Below are positions 56,669-63,639 of a DNA stretch of 64,000 bases, one piece after another. The stretch is taken from positions 41,983,663-42,047,662 of the forward strand of contig CM046855.1 of assembly GCA_025617745.1 (NCBI GenBank). The letters are read 5' to 3'. Origin of the DNA: Heliocidaris erythrogramma (lineage: Eukaryota; Echinodermata; Echinoidea; Camarodonta; Echinometridae). The position numbers and the translations under genes are program-made. Below the pieces are notes generated by a model. The model was not told the DNA's origin, searched no databases, and worked only from the letters and a program-made list of their open reading frames with translations. How positions within the stretch are numbered: position 1 is the first letter of the stretch; each line of letters begins with the position of its first letter.

Positions 56669-56990
56669 TTCGATCCGCAAGATTTTTCTGATTTACTGCC
56701 ATAGATATGCCGTTTCCATGGCAACGCAGCTTCCGACACATAAAAAAAATAGGTTGTACACATCTTCCCAGTAAGACCAATGTGTGTACCAAATTTCATG
56801 ACTTTCGGTCAAAAACTGAGAAAGTAGTTCGATCCGCAATGTGTTTCCTTGATTTTCTGCCATAAACATGCCTTTACCATGGCAACGCAGATTCCGACTC
56901 ATCCGAAAAATATGTCTTGCACATCTTCCCACCAAGACCAATGTGTGTACCAAATTTCATGAACTTTGGTCGAAAACTGAGAAAGTAGTT
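56669..56990. repeat. Two and a bit ~158-bp tandem units
   Basis: Unit 1 (about 56669-56826) and unit 2 (about 56827-56986) share GTTCGATCCGCAA, TTTCCATGGCAACGCAG, TTCCGAC, CACATCTTCCCA, AAGACCAATGTGTGTACCAA, ATTTCATGA and AAAACTGAGAAAGTA; a third unit starts at 56987 and stops after 20 bp. They are followed by a GACCGACCG run. Confidence 0.85.
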
Positions 56991-57004
56991 CGATCCACAA
57001 GATT

Positions 57005-57112
57005 TGCAACAGACCGACTGACCGTCCGACCGACCGCCCGACTGACCGACCGCCAAACCGTTGACTGATTCCTATATATACCCCCTTCAAACTTCGTTTG
57101 GCGGGGTATAAA
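57005..57112. repeat. GACC-repeat and terminal hairpin
   Basis: ACCGACTGACCGTCCGACCG-type repeats (57012-57058) are followed by TATACCCCCTTCAAAC-TTC-GTTTGGCGGGGTATA (57075-57110), a strong hairpin. The hairpin ends eight bases before the endonuclease fragment's ATG. Confidence 0.8.
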
Positions 57113-57120
57113 AATCATCC

Positions 57121-57372
57121 ATGGCAAACTCTATATTACATTTTTCCCTAAACGTTAGGGGATTACAAAATAAACTCAAAAAGAACAAAACTTTGTTGTG
57201 GCTGAGAAACCAGAAATGTGATATTGCTTTTTTACAAGAAACTTTTGGGTTAGAAGATACAGAGCCCAATGTTAAAACAGAATGGAATTGGATATGTTTT
57301 AATTCGAAGTGGTCTTCATTTAGATTCACTTACAGCCCATTCAAAAGGAGATGGAAGAGCCATCATTGTTAA
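57121..57372 (+). pseudogene. L1/Tx1-type AP endonuclease, N-terminal fragment
   Basis: 83 residues starting MANSILHFSLNVRGLQNKLK with RNQKCDIAFLQETF. SLNVRGL-x-N (catalytic Asn region) and the Glu of FLQET are the first two active-site motifs of the apurinic-type endonucleases of L1, Tx1 and similar elements. Homology stops with a shift near 57345 (KRRWKSHHC reads out of the normal GRGVAI-type continuation; one frame over gives GDGRAIIV). The enzyme would nick the target DNA for reverse transcription. Only about a third of the domain remains. Confidence 0.8.
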
Positions 57373-57755
57373 ATTTTCATGTAATTTCAAAGAGTATGTT
57401 TGTATAAATGTGTGATCCCTGCAAAAAGAATTTGAAATGAATTTTGCCCCCCCCCCTATTTTTTTGTTAACTCAAAATATAAATATTATTTGACTTGTAC
57501 CATTCTGTCTTTTAATTTGAAAGAGGCACATTTCCTCTCCCCTTGCAAGGAGGAAAACCCTAACTTGCAAAAGAGGAAAACCATAACCCCTCCCAAAGAA
57601 TGAAAGAGTCCTGGAAGAGAGATAAGGTGAGACAAAGAGTGGTAGTGATGCCTGTGTCCATTCCACACTTTGACACTGACATCACAACACACTGATTGTT
57701 TCTCTCATCATTTCGTATTTCAGCACCCTATAACCCTGCAAGGGCGTTACATTTC

Positions 57756-57772
57756 TGGAGGCACTGCCCGGA
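57756..57772 (+). other. Candidate primer-binding site of the gypsy remnant
   Basis: TGGAGGCACTGCCCGGA is the reverse complement of a plausible tRNA 3' end (…TCCA). It is 138 bp before the gag-like ATG. If right, an LTR would end just upstream, near GGGCGTTACA, but I could not define its start. Confidence 0.4.
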
Positions 57773-57909
57773 TGAAGTATTCAGGAGTAAGAGCTGCAAG
57801 TCAGTGGCCTTACCCCCAATGCTTCATCTATACTAGCTGAACCGGGACTTCGACTTGCAGTGTTTTGTTTCTGGCAGAGAGGGATCTTGGCACCTGACCC
57901 ACAACTGAT

Positions 57910-58392
57910 ATGGCGGGTTTAGAGGAACTGATGGTCGATGTACTCGACCGGCTACAAGCGGGTACTGAAGATGAGCTCCTCAGGGTTGCCAAGATACTAA
58001 AGCAGCTGATGGAAGACGTCAGCAAGGCCAGTTCCAAGGGACGCACTGGGCTCATCCGAATGCTACAACGGTACCTGTACAGTGAGGAGGTGGAAGAGCA
58101 GGAGGACGAAGGTAAGGCAACATGGGGTAAGGTAACGGAGGTACTGGTTGGGAAGGTAAATGGGGAGGGACCCAAGGAAGAGTCTAGTCCAGAGGCGATT
58201 CAGCAACAGGAACCTGCAACCATACCAGGACTCCAGTCAGACTATAACTCATCGCTGGTACCCATCACCAACGTGGCATTTAGGAAGGAGTTCAGAATAA
58301 TGGGTCAAGTTGGCAAGCCCTTTCAAAAGGACAAGTTATCTTTCTCAAGTCTCGCCAGACAGATAGACAATGGACTTCGAAAGGGATATCCA
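57910..58392 (+). pseudogene. Ty3/gypsy-type Gag, truncated
   Basis: Reads 160 or so residues: a helical N-terminus with MAGLEELMVDVLDRLQAG and KGRTGLIRMLQRYLYSE, an acidic/Gln linker, and then the start of the capsid domain AFRKEFRIMGQVGKPFQKDK and LARQIDNGLRKGYPKEEV. The REFxIxGQxG...KDKLxFxSLxRQI pattern is typical of gag of Ty3/gypsy elements of fish and echinoderms. Homology breaks after PKEEV (58409) and the rest of the 217-codon frame is out of register. No nucleocapsid zinc knuckle. Gag would package element RNA; this copy cannot. Confidence 0.75.
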
Positions 58393-58474
58393 AAAGAAGA
58401 GGTAGATTGTCCGCTGCGCGGCGCGGCCAGAACAAGAAGTACTGCCAGATGGTGCTGCGAAGCCTGCGAATGGG

Positions 58475-58575
58475 GAAGTTCGACCTCAACGAACCAGATA
58501 TCCCCCTACTCGCTTCACATACGACCAACTCGGGCAACCATCTACTGTCCCCCTGGGTGTTAATTATATGCTGGC
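58475..58575 (+). pseudogene. Gypsy Pol extreme C-terminus, fragment
   Basis: In a frame other than gag: EVRPQRTRYPPTRFTYDQLG then QPSTVP. The R.R.PP.R(F/L)TYD.LG.PS pattern is the usual end of Ty3/gypsy polyproteins of this group. It comes directly after the gag fragment, so about 3-4 kb of element has been lost between them. Confidence 0.6.
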
Positions 58576-58647
58576 CTCTGAAACTGATCATCCTTCTTCG
58601 CATAATTTCATACCCCAACAATCAGTACCTCCAATTCTTGTCATGTC

Positions 58648-58740
58648 GCAGACCCACGGAACGTCTCAGAGATGCGCAGTTTCTTGGACATGGTGACATA
58701 CTGTACTCGTTTCATTCCTGACCTCGCATTCAGACAACTA
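58648..58740 (+). pseudogene. Gypsy RT-RNase H junction, fragment
   Basis: Reads ADPRNVSEMRSFLDMVTYCT then RFIPDLAFRQL. FLGMVxYCxRFIPxLA is the conserved end of the Ty3/gypsy RT thumb, before RNase H. In an intact element it would precede the Pol C-terminus; here it follows it, so the remnant is out of order. Confidence 0.75.
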
Positions 58741-58983
58741 TCATGGTATTACCATTTTAAGTTGTCTAGGAAAGTTGTTCACTTCAATACTGAATCATAG
58801 AATTACTTTATTTTTTCAAATTGAATCTGCACTTGTAGAAGAGCAAGCAGGTTTCCGTGCACGTTATTCCACAATGGATCATGTATTTGTGTTGAAAGCC
58901 TTACTGGATACTTACCGATCAATAATGGGGGGTTTGAAAGTAATCCTGAAGAAAGCAATATTGAATGCCCATGTTGTGATTTA
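58741..58983 (+). pseudogene. Non-LTR reverse transcriptase, fragment
   Basis: After one frame change, reads YHGITILSCLGKLF and LFTSILNHRI, then EEQAGFRARYSTMDHVFVLK (58835-58900). GITLLS..GK.FT..L..RL and EEQAGFRxxYSTxDHIF are motifs of the fingers region of L1/RTE/Tx1-like reverse transcriptases. It is joined directly to the gypsy fragment; the palm motifs are missing. It could be part of the same L1/Tx1-like family as 57121-57372. Confidence 0.8.
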
Positions 58984-59455
58984 AAGGATTTTGGAGATGT
59001 AATTTCACTATAGTTTTGTCCGTCCTGTTTACAAGAAAGGCAGTTATTATTAGAACAACAATATACTGTGAGTAATCCTAGCACATTTCACATGGATAAA
59101 TAGTATTGATCAATTCAGAAAACGTGTAAGATTCATAACATTAATAATACAATTGTTTTTGATGGTTCCAAAGGCTGAAAGGCATATTCCTTATTTTTGT
59201 CAATAAAAGTGTAGTTACTTGTAGTAGTAGACAAACCCAACCACGTGATATTTTAGATTTATGATTATTAATTGTATACTAGACCTTAGTTCATGTTTAT
59301 TGTGTTTTAAACGTGTAAATATGTGTATTCATGTCTATGTATTTTATTATTCTATCTTACATTGTTTGATATATCTTTCTGTATTGTATTGTAAATATGT
59401 TGTGCTCTCATAACCCTGAAGGGGGTCGATAGAGTCAAATAAAACTAAAACTAAT
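58984..59455 (+). mobile_element. Non-LTR retroelement 3' UTR and tail
   Basis: T-rich, ending CATAACCCTGAAGGGGGTCG then ATAGAGTCAAATAAAACTAAAACTAA; an AATAAA just inside a short repeated A-rich tail. Probably the 3' end of the element whose RT fragment is at 58741-58983, with most of the coding region deleted. Confidence 0.55.
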
Positions 59456-59850
59456 GAAATGCACAAAGTGCCTCAGGGTCACATTTCAGAACTTGAGAAA
59501 AGGATAACGGGGCTCACTTCTCTCCATGTCTGACATTTGCTTCCATGGCAATGTTGTCAACTGCTAGGATTCCCAGCCAACAATAGAGGGCCAGTGTTTG
59601 CTGGAAACCTGCTTTGCTCAGGTAGAATCATTCTGGTTCATGGCTGAATTGAATTTTTTATGGTGTGGAATGCAACAAGTGCTTCAGGGCCACATTTCAG
59701 AACTTGACAAAAGGATACAGGGAACACCTCACTCTGTGTCCATCATTTGCTTCTGTGGCAATGTTGCTGACTGCTAGGACTAGCTCCCAGCCAACAACAG
59801 TATAGGACAAGTGTCTGCTGGAAACCTACTTTGCTCACTTAGTTTTTTTT
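59456..59850. repeat. Two-copy tandem duplication, ~213 bp
   Basis: Copy 1 (from about 59456) and copy 2 (from about 59669) share AAATGCACAAAGTGCCTCAGG-like starts, CACATTTCAGAACTTGA(G/C)AAAAGGATA, ATGGCAATGTTG, CTGCTAGGA, CCCAGCCAACAA and GGAAACCT(G/A)CTTTGCTCA. About 80-85% similar by eye. Confidence 0.85.
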
Positions 59851-60179
59851 TCTTCAGAGACTGCTAATTTCTTGATTAATTGTTGGGTATAGCCATAACA
59901 TCGCAAGGGTTTCAAAGATGTTCAAAGATGTTCAAAGTCTGTATGATCAAAGCAATACTCCAGGAATATCACTCCAAAATGAAAGGTATATAGCGTGAAC
60001 GGAAAGATCATGTAGACCAAACAAAGATGTATATGATCATATAGTTGACAATATTCCATTTCCAACTCATTGGCTGAGTTTTCTTAAAGTGCGACAACAT
60101 AAGCATAAGTTACATGTAATTAGATAATTACCCAACTTATTCTCATTTCACATTATTTGTATTTCATTCTGATGAGGAG

Positions 60180-60793
60180 CACCATCTATCCCCCCTTTAG
60201 AGGGGTTCAAAGTTGATAAAGAAAATGTAGGTTTACTTGGAGACTTTAACATTAATGTTCTTCATGATGAAGGAATAGATGTGAAAGCTGAACGATTTCT
60301 AACTTCTTTGCAATGTTTGGGTCTACAGCAACTCATTACCTCACCAACCAGAGTGACTGAAACAACTTCCTCTCTTATTGACCATGTGTATACTAATATA
60401 ATTTCTCCTATTCATGCTGGAGTTATAGAAACTGATGTTTCAGACCATTTCCCCATCTTTGTTGCTTTTGAGCATCTCACAAATGCAAATAAAACAAAAA
60501 ACAAGAAGTTGGTATTTTGCACCTTTAGAAATTATGATATTCACAATTTTCATGAAGACCTTAGAGATAAAATAGATTGGAAATTTGTTAGTGGTTGTAC
60601 AGAAGTTAATAAATCATACTCTGTAGTTTGTGACATTTTTAGGCAAGTCTGTGACAGGCATGCACCAATTGTGTCATTAACTTCCAAGAAAAAGGGTAAA
60701 AATATTGGTAAAAAACCATGGATGACAAAGGCTATTCTAAAATCAATAAACAAGAAGCACAAATTGTATTCTAAACTTAAAGGTAGTACATAG
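60180..60793 (+). pseudogene. CR1/L2-type AP endonuclease, C-terminal fragment
   Basis: The frame is open from about 60182. It contains ENVGLLGDFNINVLHDEG (catalytic GDFN), LGLQQLITSPTRVTETTSSL, IDHVYTN and VSDHFPIFVAFE (catalytic SDH), which are the last conserved motifs of the element endonuclease. It continues into a linker KKPWMTKAILKSINKKHKLY (PWITKGLLKS-type, joining endonuclease to RT) and stops at 60793. Open for over 200 codons with no stop, so this copy is not very old. N-terminal endonuclease third and the whole RT are missing. Family differs from the L1-type fragment at 57121. Confidence 0.88.
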
Positions 60794-60824
60794 AGTTTTC
60801 AAATGTATATTTTATTTGATCCAA

Positions 60825-60845
60825 GTGTGTGTGTGTGTGTGTGTG
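60825..60845. repeat. GT microsatellite
   Basis: About ten GT units directly after the endonuclease fragment. Confidence 0.9.
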
Positions 60846-60974
60846 ATTGGGTTTTTACAGACGTGTATCAATCAGTTATGATTATTTACGTCTGGGACCG
60901 ACCTTTAACGTCACCATCCGAAAGACGATAAGTGACCTACAGAAGAAGATAATGGTCGTTGGTCCGGTTAAAAT

Positions 60975-61058
60975 TGTTATGGAATAGCGCCATCTGTGGC
61001 GAAGCAGTAATACAGTTATCAGTCAGGGTATGATTAGAAGAAGTAAGGTAACGAAACA
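60975..61058 (+). repeat. 5' LTR with internal deletion
   Basis: 84 bp against 176 bp for the 3' LTR. The missing 92 bp is exactly the sequence between two GTGG(C/T)GAAG copies in the 3' LTR, pointing to a deletion between short direct repeats. Confidence 0.88.
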
Positions 61059-61312
61059 TGGTTGAAAAAGACATGGATTACATGGAACAAAGTCTCGCAA
61101 TGGCTGGAGTGAATTTAGAACAACAGAGGACTGCATCCGAGTACAAAGAGATGAAGGAAGAAAGAGATATAACTGATCTACACCCTTCCAAGTGTATTCC
61201 CTTTACCACTTCCAAGTACCAAGTGGATGACGTTATCAGATTGGAGAAAAACTCTGAGGAAAGATATTGTCCAAGACTCGCTGGAGGTGCTCCATGCAGG
61301 CATCAAGAATAG
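61058..61312 (+). CDS. Short ORF inside the miniature LTR element
   Basis: 84 codons, starting MVEKDMDYMEQSLAMAGVNL at an ATG that overlaps the last base of the 5' LTR. It is acidic/basic mixed, helical in the first 50 residues, with a Cys-containing end (RYCPRLAGGAPCRHQ). Not recognised. May be a remnant of gag or of captured host sequence; expression is unknown. Confidence 0.4.
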   Translation: MVEKDMDYMEQSLAMAGVNLEQQRTASEYKEMKEERDITDLHPSKCIPFTTSKYQVDDVIRLEKNSEERYCPRLAGGAPCRHQE

Positions 61313-61339
61313 AAGGAAAACCAGAGTAACAAGAAAAGA

Positions 61340-61573
61340 GTGATGTCATTCGAAGAACTACGCAGTACCGAGCACAAGACCCAGAGAAATGGAGACATTA
61401 AAGCAAAACAGGTAAAAGCAGAAATGCCTTCCGTTGAAAAAGGATTCGTTCAATATTCTCAACAGCGATGTTTATATCACCATGGACATGATGGATTCAT
61501 TTGTGAAATTAGAAAGTGGACTCATTTAGTACAGAATGGATTCAGTCGAAAAGCATGGACTCAGTTGAAATGA
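61340..61573 (+). CDS. Second short ORF inside the miniature LTR element
   Basis: 77 codons, ATG at 61343 in the frame (FEELRSTEHKTQRNGDIKAK, then QRCLYHHGHDGFICEIRKW). Its C-terminal part has Cys and His residues but no defined zinc finger. ATGGATTCATTTGTG / ATGGATTCAG-type text repeats at 61490-61570. Function not recognised. Confidence 0.3.
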   Translation: MMSFEELRSTEHKTQRNGDIKAKQVKAEMPSVEKGFVQYSQQRCLYHHGHDGFICEIRKWTHLVQNGFSRKAWTQLK

Positions 61574-61629
61574 AGATGTTTAATTTTGTCAGTATATGTA
61601 AAATTTTCCTGTTTTTAAACAAAGGGAGA

Positions 61630-61805
61630 TGTTATGGAATAGCGCCATCTGTGGCGAAGCCGACGTGTGCACGTACAAGATGGAATCCAGTAAATGGCTG
61701 AACCCAAAGTAACTCAAGATTGTAAAGCCTCCTATGGTGGTTGTGGTGAAGCAGTAATATAGTTATCAGTCAGGGTATGATTAGAAGAAGTAAGGTAACG
61801 AAACA
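61630..61805 (+). repeat. 3' LTR, 176 bp, full length
   Basis: TGTTATGG...CGAAACA with the canonical TG...CA ends. Contains the complete middle section (CCGACGTGTGCACGTACAAG to TGGTGGTTGTGGTGAAG) missing from the 5' LTR. Confidence 0.88.
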
Positions 61806-61862
61806 AAAATCGGTCAAGGTTCAGAGATAAAAAGGGTTTTCTTTTCTCGAGCTGCCTAGAGG

Positions 61863-62153
61863 ATGATGGGTCTAGGAGAAGTCATACCTTCTCTAAACGA
61901 AGAAGAATTCAGTGACAATGACATGAGTGCCATAGGGAATCCGTATGACGACGACCATGTCGATAGCGATGATGATGACGAAGAGATTGGTTATTTATTG
62001 TCATGGAGAGACTTAACTCGGCGACGAGAAGAACAATCAGATGATGTAGAGCAAGAAAGACCTCTGCCTAGACGATCAGCTAGAACCACCAAAGGGATTA
62101 ATCGGAATCCAGGTCGTCGGCCGGTGTCAGCGGTCACGGGACTACCCGTCTGA
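61863..62153 (+). CDS. Acidic ORF, possible retroelement Pol C-terminus
   Basis: 96 codons, preceded in frame by a stop at 61857-61859. An acidic stretch (NPYDDDHVDSDDDDEEIGYL) is followed by RERPLPRRSARTTKG-like text (PLPRRSARTTKGINRNPGRR). RRSxRTTKG-x(n)-R near a C-terminus is common at the end of LTR-element polyproteins, so this may be the tail of the element into which the miniature LTR element inserted. A host nuclear protein exon cannot be excluded. No splice signals noted. Confidence 0.4.
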   Translation: MMGLGEVIPSLNEEEFSDNDMSAIGNPYDDDHVDSDDDDEEIGYLLSWRDLTRRREEQSDDVEQERPLPRRSARTTKGINRNPGRRPVSAVTGLPV

Positions 62154-62781
62154 TTTTCTTAGTAATTGATGTTTTAATCATTATACAATTATGAGTGCAC
62201 TGTATATTTGTATCTAAGTGTGATCATAAAAACAAGTGGGGAATATCATGACGTCTTTTTAAGCTTGATTGTATAATTGTGAAACAAGCGGGGAAGAAAT
62301 CCCACAAGGTGTATAAACATTTCTTTGAAAAAAGATAACGAAAGTTTGAAAAAAGGAATTGCATTTTTTTTTTTAAACTTCTCGAATTTGTTCGTATCTG
62401 CTTAGTGCGCATGTTTTTGATTTACCGAGCCTGCTGATTGCCGCATTTGACATTTTAGGTCGCCGCGCATGCAAATTAGTTTATCTGAAAGAGATTTTGG
62501 TTTACGCGCATGCAAATTAATAGCTGTGCATGTTAAGTAGGTGACTGCCCTTGTGGAATGCCTGTGTTCGAGCCAAGGCCGTGAGCAGAATCAAGGTTGT
62601 GTAGAGCAGTTATATTTGAGACATATATCAAAAGCAGTTGCAGAGAGTAAGTGGGCTAAGATTTTTGTAGCGTTATTTTACAAATTATGTAAATGTTAGG
62701 GTACATATATCTGGAAATGTGAAGGATTCCAAAGAATTATAAAAGTTGTCTTACTCTCAGTAGATTCATTTTACTTCACAT
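62154..62781. other. No gene seen; two octamer motifs
   Basis: GCGCATGCAAATTA occurs at 62466 and again at 62507 with the octamer ATGCAAAT (POU/Oct-factor site). AAACAAG(T/C)GGGGAA occurs at 62231 and 62283. These paired motifs could be part of an LTR or regulatory region that follows the acidic ORF. Confidence 0.35.
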
Positions 62782-62790
62782 CGCATTGAT

Positions 62791-63630
62791 GGGGAGCACT
62801 ATATGAGCGTCATTTGGGTACCGACGTCACACGCCTCATTAATATTCATCAACAAGTCGGATCAGTAAGCTATGCATATTCATGATCGGTCTTTCGGATC
62901 CCGCGCGCACGCGCTCTTTAAAAACACATTAGCCGCCGACGTCTAGCGAGCTGCATGTACTTCTGTATTAATTATATTGTTGTTTTTTCTGACTTCGTTT
63001 CTGACATTTCTGACAAGTGACATCGTTCTTAACATCGTTTGAACCCTTTACCATCATGGATGATGATGCTGGGGATTCCTGGCCATGGGCCATTTCATCG
63101 TGGACATCACTCAACCCTGAAGGTCTCAGAGGTTGGGTGAGAGATGTCAATGATGCTACTTCTTCATTGAAAATGTATGAATCGGCAAAGTCCCTGCACT
63201 TTGTTGGCAACCGCAGGACCCCAAACTTCGGCTGCCATTTTCTTGCAGGAGCAAGCGCAGCGTCAGGTGTACATGTAGGTGCGGAGAAAAGTTCATCAGG
63301 TAAGTAACTTAATTACTTGACTGTATTTTACTTGGCATTAGATCTAACGTTAGGTCTAATTAGATCTACTTGGGTTTAATTGACTTCACTTCACAGCTTG
63401 TCTCATAGGCATGCCTATCTCATAATCGCCAATAAATATGGACCAAACTAACATGTTAGACCTCTAGACTATCTGTTTTTCATGTACACTGGTGTAAACA
63501 CCACACAAACACACACACACACATTGCCGTGATTTATGAATATGCATAGTATTTCAGATCCGCGAGGTTGATGAATAATTAATGAGGCGTGTGACGTCGA
63601 TACCAGATTTACGCCTATATAGTGCTCCCC
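62791..63630. mobile_element. 840-bp inverted-repeat element with 9-bp target duplication
   Basis: CGCATTGAT is perfectly duplicated at 62782-62790 and 63631-63639. The element starts GGGGAGCACTATAT and ends ATATAGTGCTCCCC, and the inverted arms are similar over about 105 bp (GACGTCACACGCCTCATTAA, ATTCATCAAC, CTATGCATATTCAT on both sides). Nine-bp duplications with long TIRs fit Mutator-like elements; Merlin elements (8-9 bp) are the alternative. No transposase is present. The 630-bp interior carries a protein-like exon with a strong donor, so it looks like a non-autonomous element carrying a gene fragment. Confidence 0.85.
63056..63299 (+). CDS. Orphan first exon inside the inverted-repeat element
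   Basis: ATG at 63056 (ACCATCATGGATG context) opens 81 codons: MDDDAGDSWPWAISSWTSLN, GLRGWVRDVNDATSSLKMYE, then FVGNRRTPNFGCHFLAGASA and EKSSSG, ending TCATCAG|GTAAGT, a consensus donor, in phase 1. Four Trp in the first 30 residues is unusual. Upstream inside the element, TTTAAAAA (62918-62925) could serve as a TATA-like box. The protein is not recognised: it could be exon 1 of the element's own lost transposase gene or a captured host exon. No matching acceptor or second exon was found before the right TIR. Confidence 0.45.
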
Positions 63631-63639
63631 CGCATTGAT

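Larger units (their letters stand above)
60975..61805 (+). mobile_element. Miniature LTR retrotransposon (TRIM-like), 831 bp
   Basis: Two LTR copies (60975-61058 and 61630-61805) begin TGTTATGGAATAGCGCCATC and end AAGTAAGGTAACGAAACA. Perfect 5-bp target duplication AAAAT at 60970-60974 and 61806-61810. The 5' LTR is followed directly by TGG (start of a primer-binding site, 61059), and the 3' LTR is preceded by the polypurine tract AAAGGGAGA (61621-61629). The interior is only 571 bp and encodes no RT, protease or integrase. This layout is a terminal-repeat retrotransposon in miniature; it would have moved with enzymes from another LTR element. Confidence 0.88.
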
